A stretch of 64,000 nucleotides of DNA from Methanoculleus receptaculi (GTDB lineage Archaea > Halobacteriota > Methanomicrobia > Methanomicrobiales > Methanoculleaceae). The stretch covers positions 1,302,001 to 1,366,000 of the forward strand of contig NZ_CP137642.1 in the NCBI RefSeq assembly GCF_033472595.1, in the 5' to 3' direction. The position numbers were made by a program, and so were the translations under genes. Of the stretch, positions 27,775 to 36,400 are shown in pieces. The notes below the pieces were generated by a model. That model did not search any database. It was not told where the DNA came from and saw only the letters and a list, made by a program, of their open reading frames with translations. Every line of letters begins with the position of its first letter. Position 1 is the stretch's first letter.

Positions 27775-28138
27775 TCACTCCTCCCTTACCCTCTTTCATA
27801 TTATTTTGATCCGGGTCGATTGAGAGCGGAGGCGGTTTTCTGTCCCCTGCGAAATACTTAATATGACAGATGACATGTAAGATATAGACGTTCTTGTATA
27901 ATCCTCCCCCGTATGGAGTGTGTTGTGCAGGGCAGAGACCGCTATGGTCTGCGGTGCCAGGGTACCGAGGTTGAACACATGAGCAGGCAGGTGAGCGACT
28001 GTCCGGGTCGCGAGTCCGGAGAAGGTCTTTTCTTGTGGTGTAACCGTTGCACGAGCCCTGGCGTTCCTGCAGCGATACGTTTTGGATCCGTCGGGTGAGG
28101 GTATGAGACATGTACCGAATGTCGAGGATTGGTAAGGA
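27775..28138 (+). other. Long leader or non-coding region before the coiled-coil gene
   Basis: The 364 bp between ftsZ and the coiled-coil gene hold no supported gene; a 61-codon frame at 27913 has no recognisable product. A TATA-like TACTTAATAT (about 27854-27863) would put transcription start near 27885 and give a leader of about 250 nt. This leader includes the potential stem GCAGAGACC-GCTAT-GGTCTGC (about 27930-27950). No known riboswitch or RNA family was recognised. Confidence 0.4.
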
Positions 28139-28999
28139 ATGCTGAACGATCTGATTGAGAAACGAAAAAAAGTCCTTGCGGAGTCTGAACAGCACAAAAA
28201 CCGGCGTAACGAGTTGAACGCACTTGCAAGCAAGTGCGCACGGGAGCGCAATGATCTGAATGCCCAGACCCGCGAATATGTTGAGGAGGCGCAACGGCAC
28301 AAGGAGGAGCGGGACAGGATAAACAAGGATGTCCAGGCGCTTAAAGACGAGAGAAATAAATATAACGAGCGTGCAAACGCCCTATTTGAGGAGATCGAGG
28401 CTTTCAAGAGGGAGCATGGCAACCTCCAAAACCGGGGCATCAAAGAACTGCAGAAGCAGATTGAGCACCTGGAGTTCAAGCAGCAGACCGAGGTCTACAG
28501 CACCGATAAAGAACGTGAATTGATCGAGAAGATCAAGCACCTTAAATCGCTGGTGAAGGAACAGGAGGCCGAGTTTGAGCAGAACAAGGAGATGCGGGCG
28601 AAGCTTGCTGAGGCACGTGAACTCCGCAGGCGGGCCTCTGAGATCCATAAAGAGGTCACTGAGAAGGCCGAACTTGCACAACAGCACCATGACCTGATGG
28701 TTGAGGCCTACCGGAAGGCCGACAGATCTCGCGAGGAAGCCGACCGCGCCCACCAGAAGTTTGTTGAGGCTCAGGAAGCGGCGGACGAGGAGCACAGGTT
28801 ATTTATCGCCTGCCAGAAGGAACTCCGCGATTACGATAAGGTTATATCGGGTCTCCGGAAGAAGACCAGGAAAACCAAGGTTACCAGAGAGCAGAAAGCC
28901 GTCCGGAAAGAGGCGGAACGTGTTTTCCAGCAGTTCCGCGACGGCGAAAAGATCACAACCGATGATCTGCTCCTGCTGCAGCGTGCAAAGCTTATCTAA
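28139..28999 (+). CDS. Coiled-coil protein (COG1340-like)
   Basis: The product has 286 residues, almost entirely charged heptad repeats (Lys, Glu, Arg, Gln) from residue 1 to about 245, with a short basic KKTRKTKVTREQK turn and a C-terminal helical cap DGEKITTDDLLLLQRAKLI. It matches the archaeal coiled-coil family COG1340 in composition and end structure; the function is unknown. A structural role near the cell-division genes is inference from proximity to ftsZ only. GAGG at 28124-28127 is a suitable ribosome site about 11 bases before ATG 28139. Confidence 0.8.
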   Translation: MLNDLIEKRKKVLAESEQHKNRRNELNALASKCARERNDLNAQTREYVEEAQRHKEERDRINKDVQALKDERNKYNERANALFEEIEAFKREHGNLQNRGIKELQKQIEHLEFKQQTEVYSTDKERELIEKIKHLKSLVKEQEAEFEQNKEMRAKLAEARELRRRASEIHKEVTEKAELAQQHHDLMVEAYRKADRSREEADRAHQKFVEAQEAADEEHRLFIACQKELRDYDKVISGLRKKTRKTKVTREQKAVRKEAERVFQQFRDGEKITTDDLLLLQRAKLI

Positions 29000-29055
29000 T
29001 ACTTTTTTTGGCGCCCTGATAATTATTTAATAGTTCCAGAAAGATGTTCTAGTGA

Positions 29056-30183
29056 ATGGCAAAAGAGCGGACGCTTGTCCTCTGTGTTGATCGCGACGAT
29101 GACCTGGGCTTTAAAGCCGGGATCGAAGGGCCCATCATGGGCAGGGAGGCGTGCCTGCACGCAGCGACCTCGCTCGCCCTGGCCGATCCTGAGGATTCAG
29201 ATATCAACGCGTTCTTTGAGACCATCAAAATCTATGATGAACTTGCCGCGCGGGGAGAGGAGGTTGCCATTGCTATCATCTGTGGTAATCACATGAACCT
29301 GATCGAGGGTGACCGGCGTGTTGCAAACGGTCTTGATACAGTCCTCAAGGTGACTGACGCAACATCCTGTATTGTCGTGACGGACGGTGCCGAGGACGAG
29401 TATGTCATGCCGGTCATCCAGTCCCGCGTGCCGGTTGGCAGCGTGCGGAGGGTGGTGGTCAACCAGATGCCAAACCTGGAGGGGACATATTACATCCTGA
29501 GACGTTTACTGGACGATCCAAAGGTTTCAAGGATTGTGCTTGTTCCGATCGGGCTTGCCATGCTCCTTTACGCACTGGGCTACCTGCTGGGCTACCCTGA
29601 GGTTGGGATCATCGTCGTTGTCGGTGTCATCGGGATCTACCTGCTCTTCAAGGGGCTGGGGATCGACGAGTTTTTCGGCTACCTGGTAAACTCGTTGAAA
29701 ACATCGCTCCATGGTGGCAGGTTTACGTTTGTCTCCTACATCGCTGCAATACTGCTCTGCATAGTCGGTGTCATAATGGGACTTCTCAGCCTTCTGGAGT
29801 ATTATGTGCCGTTTGGTATTGTCATCCAGGTTATTTCCTTCATATATGGGGCTGTGGCATGGTTCATTGCCGCAGGCCTGGTTGCGTCGGTGGGAAAGAT
29901 CATCGATATATTCTTAAACGAGCGTGAGACTATCCAGCGTGTGATTGCTCTGCCGTTCTTCATCCTTGCAATAGGGGTCATCGCCTACGGGGCAAGCGTC
30001 TATATACTCTCGATCAGCAGTGATATACCGGGTTTCCCCATATCGAGCGCGGATGGGGTGGTTTACATAGTCATCTCGATCATAGGGGGGCTCTTCTGCG
30101 CATTCTTTGGTGTTTACTTCCAGTCATTCCTGGGCCGAGTGCTGAGAGAGGGTGAACTGGCTGCGCTGAAGAAAGAGGCTTGA
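29056..30183 (+). CDS. DUF373 family membrane protein
   Basis: The product has 375 residues. A cytoplasmic N-terminal part of about 155 residues starts with the DUF373 signature TLVLCVDRDDDLGFKAGIEGPIMGREACLHAA and contains CIVVTDGAEDEYVMPVIQSR. Six or so membrane spans follow. The function of DUF373 proteins, found across archaea, is not known. It lies 56 bp downstream of the coiled-coil gene on the same strand and may be co-transcribed. The final segment GRVLREGELAALKKEA is basic and cytosolic. Confidence 0.92.
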   Translation: MAKERTLVLCVDRDDDLGFKAGIEGPIMGREACLHAATSLALADPEDSDINAFFETIKIYDELAARGEEVAIAIICGNHMNLIEGDRRVANGLDTVLKVTDATSCIVVTDGAEDEYVMPVIQSRVPVGSVRRVVVNQMPNLEGTYYILRRLLDDPKVSRIVLVPIGLAMLLYALGYLLGYPEVGIIVVVGVIGIYLLFKGLGIDEFFGYLVNSLKTSLHGGRFTFVSYIAAILLCIVGVIMGLLSLLEYYVPFGIVIQVISFIYGAVAWFIAAGLVASVGKIIDIFLNERETIQRVIALPFFILAIGVIAYGASVYILSISSDIPGFPISSADGVVYIVISIIGGLFCAFFGVYFQSFLGRVLREGELAALKKEA

Positions 30184-30344
30184 GGCCCGATCCACTGCCA
30201 CCTGCCACCTGTTGACCCGCGGATGAGAGGTTGCAGGCCCTCATTGAGTATCAATCGCGCCTTTCCTTTAGGGGGATGCCCGCTCCTGCTTTAAATTGGA
30301 ATTATTTTGCGAAATTCACGGGGTTGCGCCCCAGCCTGACTTCC

Positions 30345-30412
30345 CCGGTTTGATAAACATCTCCATGGACGGATTTCAGGGGGTGGCGGCATCGCCGAGC
30401 ACCTTCTCCCAT
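30345..30412. repeat. Dispersed non-coding repeat, copy D (in 30184-30706 gap)
   Basis: The roughly 520-bp gap after the DUF373 gene has no supported gene. From about 30345 the sequence GGTTTGATAAAC, CTCCAT, and GGGTGGCGGCATCGCCG-GCA aligns with 1787-1835 of copy A, and the following GAGCACCTTCTCCC with copy B near 2998. Only the first block of the family is present here. The rest of the gap (30430-30700) is GC-rich and without recognisable structure apart from a GGGCGGCCGCGGG palindromic patch. Confidence 0.65.
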
Positions 30413-30706
30413 CCGGAGACGGGGCGGCCGCGGGTTTTTTGCGAGACGGCATTGCGAAGAGATCAGAGAGGCGAGGGAGAGCGATGAAGTGGGGTGTCGG
30501 GGCGAGATGCTGAAGAGGGAGGAGGTAGCGGGCGGTTTCGTCGCGGTTTCACCGAACACTCCTCGGTATCCGGGCCGGGTGGGGGGTGATCCAGCAAGAG
30601 AGGTTTTCAGTGATACGTCGATACAGGGGAGGGGACGTCTCCGCCCCCCGCTCCCTGTCCAGTGACTACCACGGGAAGGTGAAGAGTTGAGTTTACCGTC
30701 CAGGTC

Positions 30707-31153
30707 TCACGCAAAATAGCCAAATCCACCAGAGATCTCGCTGGTGTTCTCGTAATGCCTGGCGCTCTGCGGTGTGATGATGGTGAGGGAGGGCACGGCC
30801 ACACCAAAACTGTGCTCCGGGAACCAGTATGTTCCATCTCCGTAATCGTTAGCCACACCATCCACGCGGATCTCTGCATGATCAAGACCTAGATACTGAA
30901 CGCTCACATTGTTAAAGTTCAGTATGTTAAGGACCTTCTGTTCCAGGTCTGATTTTCCAAGGAGGAGGACGAGAAAGCCTATACTGCCATCTACCGTGTA
31001 GTTCATGGTGACAACGGCATCTGCCATCTCCAGCCGAATCGTGACGTCTTGAACCGTTATATAACTGTAGCGCCCCTCGTCCCCCGCTGCCATCGAAGGA
31101 GTGATGAGGGCAAGCACCAGCATCAAGACTACGCCTACGGCCACCTGCTTCAT
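30707..31153 (-). CDS. Secreted hypothetical protein, 148 aa
   Basis: The family was not recognised. The start at 31153 gives a signal peptide (MKQVAVGVVLMLVLALITPSMAAG) and a mature domain of about 125 residues. The mature part has beta-strand-like alternation (YSYITVQDVTIRLEMADAVVTMNYTVDG) and a C-terminal aromatic segment (ISGGFGYFA). It is probably exported and may associate with the cell surface. An ATATAAAC box (about 31164-31171) is close upstream, so the message may be nearly leaderless. The frame is open for 29 more codons upstream, but these would spoil the signal peptide. Confidence 0.65.
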   Translation of the reverse strand: MKQVAVGVVLMLVLALITPSMAAGDEGRYSYITVQDVTIRLEMADAVVTMNYTVDGSIGFLVLLLGKSDLEQKVLNILNFNNVSVQYLGLDHAEIRVDGVANDYGDGTYWFPEHSFGVAVPSLTIITPQSARHYENTSEISGGFGYFA

Positions 31154-31555
31154 TGTATAGTTGTTTATATGGTGTTTCTTAAATCCTTTGTGGTTGAACG
31201 CCTTATCGGGACGCTCGTGGCTTTGATCGACGCTCTGCACGGGCTATGGCAGAAATATTCACATCCTCTCCGGCAGGTCGCTCTCCAGGCATTGATGGTT
31301 TTGCCCTCCATCTGGTTCCAGGGCCAGGAGGGGTTTGATCTTCGATCCCGCGCTGAAAGGGGGTTGAGATCAGGGAGATGCTTCTCTCAACCGCTGCCGC
31401 AGGCAAGAATCGCTTCATCGGGTTCACGGTGAGCAGTTGGCAGGTGGCATGCGTGTCCAACCGCAGCAATCAGGGATTGTTACCTGCTCCCGACGGCATC
31501 TACCCTCACTCTGCATGCCATACACCGCTGGCGTGCAAAAAATGTTTTCTGGGTC
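31154..31555. other. Intergenic region between secreted-protein gene and alba
   Basis: About 400 bp separate the divergent-oriented minus-strand promoter region of the 31153 gene from the 3' end of alba. No gene is supported. A GAGGGGTTTGATC motif at about 31328 resembles the GGTTTGAT start of the dispersed repeats, and CCCTCACTCTGCAT at about 31504-31517 matches part of the 98-bp repeat at 62037 and 63579. These are short matches and could be chance or decayed repeat copies. Confidence 0.4.
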
Positions 31556-31831
31556 TCACTCCTGGTGAGCGAGGATTATCTCGATGCTGGATACGTTTGT
31601 CTTGCCGGTATCGGTGTCGATCATCTCGGTCGATGTGAGGATCTCTTTCTTGACCACGTTTGCAAGGAAGCGGTTGAGTGCGATCTCCGCCGTATCGACC
31701 GCACGTGATATAGCCTTTCCGCGTGCCTTGATCGCGACTTCTTCCGCTCCATTGTTGAACTGAGTGACCACAGCAAGCACGTAGTTCATGACCGGTTTGT
31801 TTCCAACGAATACTGTGTTGTCTTTTATCAT
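31556..31831 (-). CDS. albA: DNA-binding protein Alba
   Basis: This archaeal chromatin and RNA-binding protein has 91 residues and starts [25 protein letters not shown]. The family core [24 protein letters not shown] (with the lysine region that is a target of acetylation in other archaea) is present. ATG 31831 is preceded by GAGGTG about 6 bases upstream, and is chosen over an upstream in-frame start. It is the last gene of the minus-strand series running from the HD-domain gene through dapAB and asd, 13 bp after asd. Confidence 0.95.
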   Translation of the reverse strand: MIKDNTVFVGNKPVMNYVLAVVTQFNNGAEEVAIKARGKAISRAVDTAEIALNRFLANVVKKEILTSTEMIDTDTGKTNVSSIEIILAHQE

Positions 31832-31844
31832 TGAACACACCTCA

Positions 31845-32861
31845 TCAAAGGTAATTCCTTGAATGTATCAGTTCTGCGTTGAGGACGGATGCACCTGCAG
31901 CTCCACGTATGGTGTTGTGGCCGAGCGCCACAAAACGCAACCCATCGCGAACCCTGCCGACAGAGACTGTCATGCCTCGCCCACGGTTACGGTCAAGCCG
32001 CGGCTGTGGACGGTCGGGCTGGTCGAAAAGTTCGATCGTCTTTGCCGGCTGCAGCGGCAGGTTGCTGAAGGGCGGCTTGAATGTTGCATAGGCTTTCTTT
32101 ACCTCAGCCACCGGCTCCTTAACGTCGACCCAGACGGCCATGGTGTGGCCATCGATCACGGGAACCCTGTGGCAGCTGGCACTCACCCTGAAGGGAGCCG
32201 GCTTCACCTCGGAGCCGTCGAACTTACCCATGATCTTCAACGTCTCGGTCTCCATCTTCTCCTCTTCAGAGCCGATGTATGGGACAACGTTGTCATAAAT
32301 CTCCATGGCGGGGATACCGGCAAACCCGGCACCTGAGATCGCCTGCATGGTTGCCACATGCGCATCATGAAACTCAAACGCTCTCAGGGGTGCAAGAGCC
32401 AGCACAAAGACAATCGTCGAACAGTTGGGGTTGGTCACGATAAACCCATCACGCCCCCGATCACGCTGAACGTCAATCAGTCCCAGGTGATCCGGGTTAA
32501 CCTCCGGGATCACAAGGGGTACATCAGAATCCATCCGGTGTGACCGGGCGTTGCTGCAGACAGCGATGCCGGCGTCAGCGATCTCAGTCTCGAGTGATGT
32601 TGCCACCTCCGGGGGTAGCGCCGAAAAGACAAGGTCACAGTCTTTCAGGCTCTCGACGGTTGTTGGAGTGACAACGATATCGCTGACGTTGTCCGGGTAC
32701 GGCGCATCAAGCCGCCAGTTGACCACCCTGCCATAAGGTTTTCCTGCACTTCGTTCAGATGCCGTGAGGGTTTGAAGGTTAAACCAAGGATGATCCTCCA
32801 GCAACTGAACAAAACGCTGTCCTACTGCCCCTGTGGCACCAAGCACTCCTACATCAATCAT
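31845..32861 (-). CDS. asd: Aspartate-semialdehyde dehydrogenase
   Basis: This enzyme reduces aspartyl phosphate to aspartate semialdehyde, the branch point to lysine, threonine and methionine. It has 338 residues with the NADP-binding [20 protein letters not shown] at the N-terminus, the catalytic Cys in [18 protein letters not shown] near 150, and the His-containing [19 protein letters not shown] near 230. The archaeal/yeast type length is normal. ATG 32861 is chosen over a frame open 34 codons further up. It follows the ferredoxin by 46 bp and precedes alba by 13 bp. Confidence 0.95.
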   Translation of the reverse strand: MIDVGVLGATGAVGQRFVQLLEDHPWFNLQTLTASERSAGKPYGRVVNWRLDAPYPDNVSDIVVTPTTVESLKDCDLVFSALPPEVATSLETEIADAGIAVCSNARSHRMDSDVPLVIPEVNPDHLGLIDVQRDRGRDGFIVTNPNCSTIVFVLALAPLRAFEFHDAHVATMQAISGAGFAGIPAMEIYDNVVPYIGSEEEKMETETLKIMGKFDGSEVKPAPFRVSASCHRVPVIDGHTMAVWVDVKEPVAEVKKAYATFKPPFSNLPLQPAKTIELFDQPDRPQPRLDRNRGRGMTVSVGRVRDGLRFVALGHNTIRGAAGASVLNAELIHSRNYL

Positions 32862-32907
32862 GGATAGGAGTATCTCTCGTGCTGGTGGTATTAAAAGAGT
32901 TGGTTTT

Positions 32908-33081
32908 TTATTCCATGGATATAGCCCCAGACGGGCACTCGTCGATGCAGGTTTCACACTCAACGCAGAGATCAGGATCGACTTTTGCCTTCCCGTCCAC
33001 CATGGTTATGGCAGCAGAAGGACAGACATCCACACAGATCTCACAGGCGGTGCATTTCTCGGTATCAACTACTGCTGGCAA
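32908..33081 (-). CDS. 2[4Fe-4S] ferredoxin
   Basis: This small bacterial-type ferredoxin of 57 residues has two CxxCxxCxxxCP motifs (CTACEICVDVCPS and CVECETCIDECPS). The likely start is the TTG at 33081, since GGAGG lies 8 bases before it; an in-frame TTG at 33096 would place the ribosome site inside the gene. It sits between dapB and asd, an unusual partner for lysine synthesis genes, but the same neighbour order is expected in relatives (recalled, unchecked). Electron donor role in a coupled reaction is unproven. Confidence 0.88.
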   Translation of the reverse strand: MPAVVDTEKCTACEICVDVCPSAAITMVDGKAKVDPDLCVECETCIDECPSGAISME

Positions 33082-33144
33082 ACTCAGTTCCTCCAAATGT
33101 ACTTATTTTCTACGATGCCCCCAAAAATAAACTTCACTAATCCG

Positions 33145-33906
33145 TCACAGCCCCAGGACATCCTGCATAGTGTATATGCGCGGTTCCCTTCCGACAATCC
33201 AGCGTGCGGCGCGGATAGCTCCCTGTGCGAAGACAGCACGATCGTAGGCCCGGTGCGAGATCTCGATACACTCAAAGTTGCCCGCAAAGAGAACGGAATG
33301 GTCGCCGACGATATCCCCGCCGCGGATTACATGAACGCCGATCTCGTCTTTCCGTTCGGTTGCACCGACGCGACCGTAGACCTTCTCGCGTTCCCCGAGT
33401 TCCTGATCCAGGATATCGAGGATGGTCTTTGCCGTACCACTCGGCGCGTCTTTCTTGTAGCGGTGATGCGCTTCCGTGACCTCAATATCGTAGTCGCCCA
33501 GCTGGCGGGCGGCTTCACGCACAAGTTTCCAGAAGATATTGACGCCGACGGAGAAGTTGCTCGATATCACCGCCGGCACCTTCCCCTCAACGGCGCTCTC
33601 GATCTCCTTTCGCTGTGCTGGCGAAAACCCGGTTGTCCCAACTACCAGTGCCACATTATTTCTTGCTGCTGCTTTGATGTTCTCAACCGCAGCGGCCGCA
33701 ACGGAGAAGTCAATGAGAACGTCGGGTTTCTTCTCCTTGAAGAATGCATCAATCCCTGTTGCCGGGACCACCTCCGTCCCGAAAAGGCTTCCCTTCTTGA
33801 CGTCTATCCCGCCGACCAGCTCGAGGTCATGGGCCTCGCTGATTATACGGCCGACCGTGCCGCCCATGCGCCCGAGGGCGCCGGATATAACCGCCTTAAT
33901 GGCCAT
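33145..33906 (-). CDS. dapB: 4-hydroxy-tetrahydrodipicolinate reductase
   Basis: DapB reduces hydroxytetrahydrodipicolinate in the lysine/diaminopimelate pathway using NAD(P)H. The 253-residue protein has the Rossmann glycine motif AVISGALGRMGGTVGRIISE, VVGTTGFSPAQ, NFSVGVNIFWKLV and the active-site EVTEAHHRYKKDAPSGTAKTI. Its ATG at 33906 overlaps the end of dapA by 11 bp, indicating translational coupling. The coding start three codons upstream (33915) is an alternative. Length and motifs are normal for the family. Confidence 0.95.
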   Translation of the reverse strand: MAIKAVISGALGRMGGTVGRIISEAHDLELVGGIDVKKGSLFGTEVVPATGIDAFFKEKKPDVLIDFSVAAAAVENIKAAARNNVALVVGTTGFSPAQRKEIESAVEGKVPAVISSNFSVGVNIFWKLVREAARQLGDYDIEVTEAHHRYKKDAPSGTAKTILDILDQELGEREKVYGRVGATERKDEIGVHVIRGGDIVGDHSVLFAGNFECIEISHRAYDRAVFAQGAIRAARWIVGREPRIYTMQDVLGL

Positions 33907-34774
33907 AGTTTGCAAGCACCCCCTTCAGGAGTTCTGTCCTGGCCGCATCCAGTTCGTCCAGCGGTAGCCTAACCGGACCTGCAGCCATCCCGAGGAGTTC
34001 GACCGCCTTCTTTACCGGGATTGGGTTTGTGTCGATGAACATTGCGCGCATGAGTGGGGAGAGTGTGTAGTGCAGGTCCTGTGCGTGAGCAAGGTCACCG
34101 GCGCTGAACGACTCGTACATCTCCACCATCAGCCCGGGCTCAACGTTCGCGGCGACCGATATCACGCCTGCGCCTCCAATGGCCAGGATGGGAAGGGTCA
34201 TCGCATCGTCTCCGGAGAGAACACTGAAATCCTCGTCCTGCGTCTCCTCGACGATACGGGAGACCTGGGTGATGTCTCCACTTGCCTCTTTGATCCCGAC
34301 GATGTTTGGATGCTCTGCAAGCTCTGCCACCAGGTCTGGCTGAAGGTTCTGCGCTGTCCGGCCCGGAACGTTGTACATGACGATCGGTAGATCCAGGTCA
34401 GCGAGTTTTGTAAAATGCTTGATAAGCCCTGAACGGTTTGGCTTGTTGTAGTAAGGGCTGATGATAAGCGCGCCATCCACACCTGCATCCTTTGCTGACC
34501 GGGTCAGGCGCATGGCCTCTGCCGTGCTGTTAGATCCCGTTCCCGCGAGCACGGGCACCCTACCGTCGATGACCTCCACCGTCTTTGCGATAACCGCCTC
34601 GTGTTCCTCGAACGTGAGTGTTGCCGACTCGCCGGTTGAGCCGCAGGGCACTATGCCGTGGACGCCACATTGCAGAAGCGACTCAATGTTGGACTCAAGC
34701 CCATCGAGATCGAGACTCATGTTTGAGTCACGGAATAATGGGGTTATGATTGCCGGAAGGACTCCCTCAAACAT
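33896..34774 (-). CDS. dapA: 4-hydroxy-tetrahydrodipicolinate synthase
   Basis: DapA condenses pyruvate with aspartate semialdehyde, the first step specific to lysine. The 292-residue TIM-barrel enzyme has the conserved Thr-Thr-like GSTGESATLTFEEH, the proton-relay Tyr in YNVPGRTAQNL and the Schiff-base Lys in VGIKEASGDITQ. It follows the S17e gene by 10 bp and overlaps dapB by 11 bp on the same strand. A CAT-like start MFEGVLPAIITPL is typical for archaeal DapA. Confidence 0.96.
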   Translation of the reverse strand: MFEGVLPAIITPLFRDSNMSLDLDGLESNIESLLQCGVHGIVPCGSTGESATLTFEEHEAVIAKTVEVIDGRVPVLAGTGSNSTAEAMRLTRSAKDAGVDGALIISPYYNKPNRSGLIKHFTKLADLDLPIVMYNVPGRTAQNLQPDLVAELAEHPNIVGIKEASGDITQVSRIVEETQDEDFSVLSGDDAMTLPILAIGGAGVISVAANVEPGLMVEMYESFSAGDLAHAQDLHYTLSPLMRAMFIDTNPIPVKKAVELLGMAAGPVRLPLDELDAARTELLKGVLANYGH

Positions 34775-34784
34775 ATGGTATGCT

Positions 34785-34973
34785 TTAACGCTTCCTTCTA
34801 TTTATCTTTCGTGTGATGTATCCGGCAACCCGGTTCCTGACACTTTTGCTCTCGATCACGGTAACCCCGGCTACCGCCTGCTTATTCTCTTCAAAATCCT
34901 TGCTGAACCTTCCGTCGTGCTTGACGAGGAGTTCTTCGCCGAGGTTCTTGATATATGACGGCTTTATACCCAT
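34785..34973 (-). CDS. rps17e: 30S ribosomal protein S17e
   Basis: This archaeal/eukaryotic ribosomal protein of 62 residues (MGIKPSYIKNLGEELLVKH, FSKDFEENKQAV, RVAGYITRKINRRKR) is of normal archaeal length. It lies 12 bp downstream of the ThiN gene and 10 bp upstream of dapA on the same strand, so it is part of a tightly packed unit. The eukaryotic protein is longer; the archaeal form corresponds to its N-terminal half. Confidence 0.96.
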   Translation of the reverse strand: MGIKPSYIKNLGEELLVKHDGRFSKDFEENKQAVAGVTVIESKSVRNRVAGYITRKINRRKR

Positions 34974-34985
34974 ATGGATCTCCCT

Positions 34986-35537
34986 TTACAATTGTGCATA
35001 TTTTATGCGATTCGACAGTTTAAGAATATTTTGTGCTACCGTGACCGGATCCTCGCCGAGTAGCCTGATCATCGGCTCTTTTCCGACGGCCCCCGGGTCA
35101 TATATGACATCAGGTACACCTTCCCTGCAGCAGGAGGCTACACCCCAGTCCATCGTCTGGACGCCGGGCGGCTCCTTCCCCCGGTCAAAAGAGCGGACCT
35201 CAAAGAGGAGGTCAGTTAATTTAGAGACAATCTCGTCCGAGAAACGGATGTTTGCCGCGCTACGTATCCTCGGATCGAAGCGCATGGCCGTGAGGACAAC
35301 CCGTGCCATGTGGTCGCTTGCGCCGAACGCGATCTCCCCGACAGGGTGAACCCGGTCACCAAGCCTGACGATGCGTCCCAGAACACCTGCTACATCCTCT
35401 CTGCTCCGCGCGTCTGGCAGTGCATAGACTACATTCATTCCAACCTCGGGGATGAGCCGCGCGTCCATGCGTTCGGCGAGCAGCCCTACGGCCTCCTCCA
35501 ACCTCTTGATAACCTTCTCGCGTTCTTCCTGCGTCAT
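34986..35537 (-). CDS. ThiN-domain thiamine-phosphate synthase family protein
   Basis: The product has 183 residues matching the ThiN domain, an archaeal replacement for ThiE that joins hydroxymethylpyrimidine and thiazole phosphates to thiamine phosphate. Typical segments are MNVVYALPDARSREDVAGVLGRIV, FGASDHMARVVLTAMRFDP, RSAANIRFSDEI and PPGVQTMDWGVAS. It stands alone, whereas many methanogens have ThiN fused to ThiD or to a DNA-binding domain (ThiR). Whether this copy is catalytic or regulatory cannot be told. ATG 35537 is used; the frame is open upstream, but the extension is Arg/Ser-rich and unlike the family. Confidence 0.85.
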   Translation of the reverse strand: MTQEEREKVIKRLEEAVGLLAERMDARLIPEVGMNVVYALPDARSREDVAGVLGRIVRLGDRVHPVGEIAFGASDHMARVVLTAMRFDPRIRSAANIRFSDEIVSKLTDLLFEVRSFDRGKEPPGVQTMDWGVASCCREGVPDVIYDPGAVGKEPMIRLLGEDPVTVAQNILKLSNRIKYAQL

Positions 35538-35574
35538 ATTGAGATCACCAATTTGAACCGTATCTCGACTGCGT

Positions 35575-36147
35575 TCATGCGAGCCCGAGATCAGCACGCG
35601 CCTCCTTGAGCCCCTCGATCGCGAGGTGGTAGAAGGTTTCAATGTCCATGAGCGACTCGATCATCAGGATCCGTTCGCGCTCGCAGCCGGCGGCAAAAGA
35701 CTTCTCCTTGAACTTCTTCTTGACCGTCCTCGGTGTGACATTGTCGATCACCCCGCCTTTTACAAGGGCGCAGGCGATGATGAGGCCCGAGGCGCTGTCA
35801 GCAGCCTGGAGCGCAACCTCGATGGGGCGCTCGTAGCCTGATGTAAGCAGGTGGTTGTGGCGCCTTACGATCTCCGCTACATTCTCCGGGACGCCGTTCT
35901 CGATCAGGATCCGGTAGCCTTCGATCCCATGGCGTTCCATCTCCCCCTCAACAAGATCGTAGTCGATGTCGTGCAGGAGACCGATGATCTCCCACATCTC
36001 CGCATCTTCACCGAGGTGCTCCGCGACCTTCCTCATGATGGCTGCCGTGGCGTGGCTGTGGACGATGTGCGACTGCGACGTCAGGTAACGCCGGAGCAGG
36101 TCAATGGCCTCCTCTCTCTCCATGCGAAAGAAGTTGTCGGTCGCCAT
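35575..36147 (-). CDS. HD domain protein (HDIG type)
   Basis: The product is about 190 residues with the HD phosphohydrolase residues in order: H in IVHSHATAAIMRKV, HD in IIGLLHDIDYDLVE, H in ERHGIEGYRIL and RRHNHLL, and D in LQAADSASGLII. The HDIG family hydrolyses phosphoester bonds, often in nucleotides; the substrate is unknown. ATG 36147 (MATDNFF) is used; MEREEAI at 36123 and an upstream start at 36213 are alternatives. It is divergent from the small membrane-protein gene at 36217 and begins the minus-strand series through alba. Confidence 0.88.
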   Translation of the reverse strand: MATDNFFRMEREEAIDLLRRYLTSQSHIVHSHATAAIMRKVAEHLGEDAEMWEIIGLLHDIDYDLVEGEMERHGIEGYRILIENGVPENVAEIVRRHNHLLTSGYERPIEVALQAADSASGLIIACALVKGGVIDNVTPRTVKKKFKEKSFAAGCERERILMIESLMDIETFYHLAIEGLKEARADLGLA

Positions 36148-36216
36148 CGATAAATGGTGTGGGTCGCGCCACTTTGCAGGGATAGAGATATACATGCATC
36201 TGTTCCACCTCAATAC

Positions 36217-36399
36217 ATGAATCTACGGGTTCTTGAAGTACTGGCGGCAGTGGTGTGCTTTGTGATCTTTGTCCTGCTGCTGGTGGTGCTGCCCGATCTT
36301 ATGGCGGGGATGGAAGGGTTTGCCTACGTTGCGGCGCTGGCGGTCTTTATCAGTTCACTCGGTATTGCAGGCTACCTGATCGACAGAATGGTCATGTGA
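36217..36399 (+). CDS. Small two-span membrane protein, 60 aa
   Basis: The family was not recognised. The protein has two hydrophobic helices (LEVLAAVVCFVIFVLLLVVLP and FAYVAALAVFISSLGIAGYLI) with a short polar turn between them and a basic cytosolic tail DRMVM. Its stop codon abuts the right end of a degraded IS200/IS605-type element (hairpin at 36404-36424), so the last residues may have been altered by the insertion. It is divergent from the HD-domain gene; a minimal shared promoter must lie in 36148-36216. Confidence 0.65.
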   Translation: MNLRVLEVLAAVVCFVIFVLLLVVLPDLMAGMEGFAYVAALAVFISSLGIAGYLIDRMVM

Positions 36400-36400
36400 A

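Noticed and set aside
27913-28098. Frame of 61 codons upstream of the coiled-coil gene
   Set aside because: No ribosome site, Cys- and Arg-rich composition, and no known family; more likely leader sequence.
32833-33972. Plus-strand open frame of 379 codons over dapB and the ferredoxin
   Set aside because: It is opposite two recognisable genes and shows no known domain.
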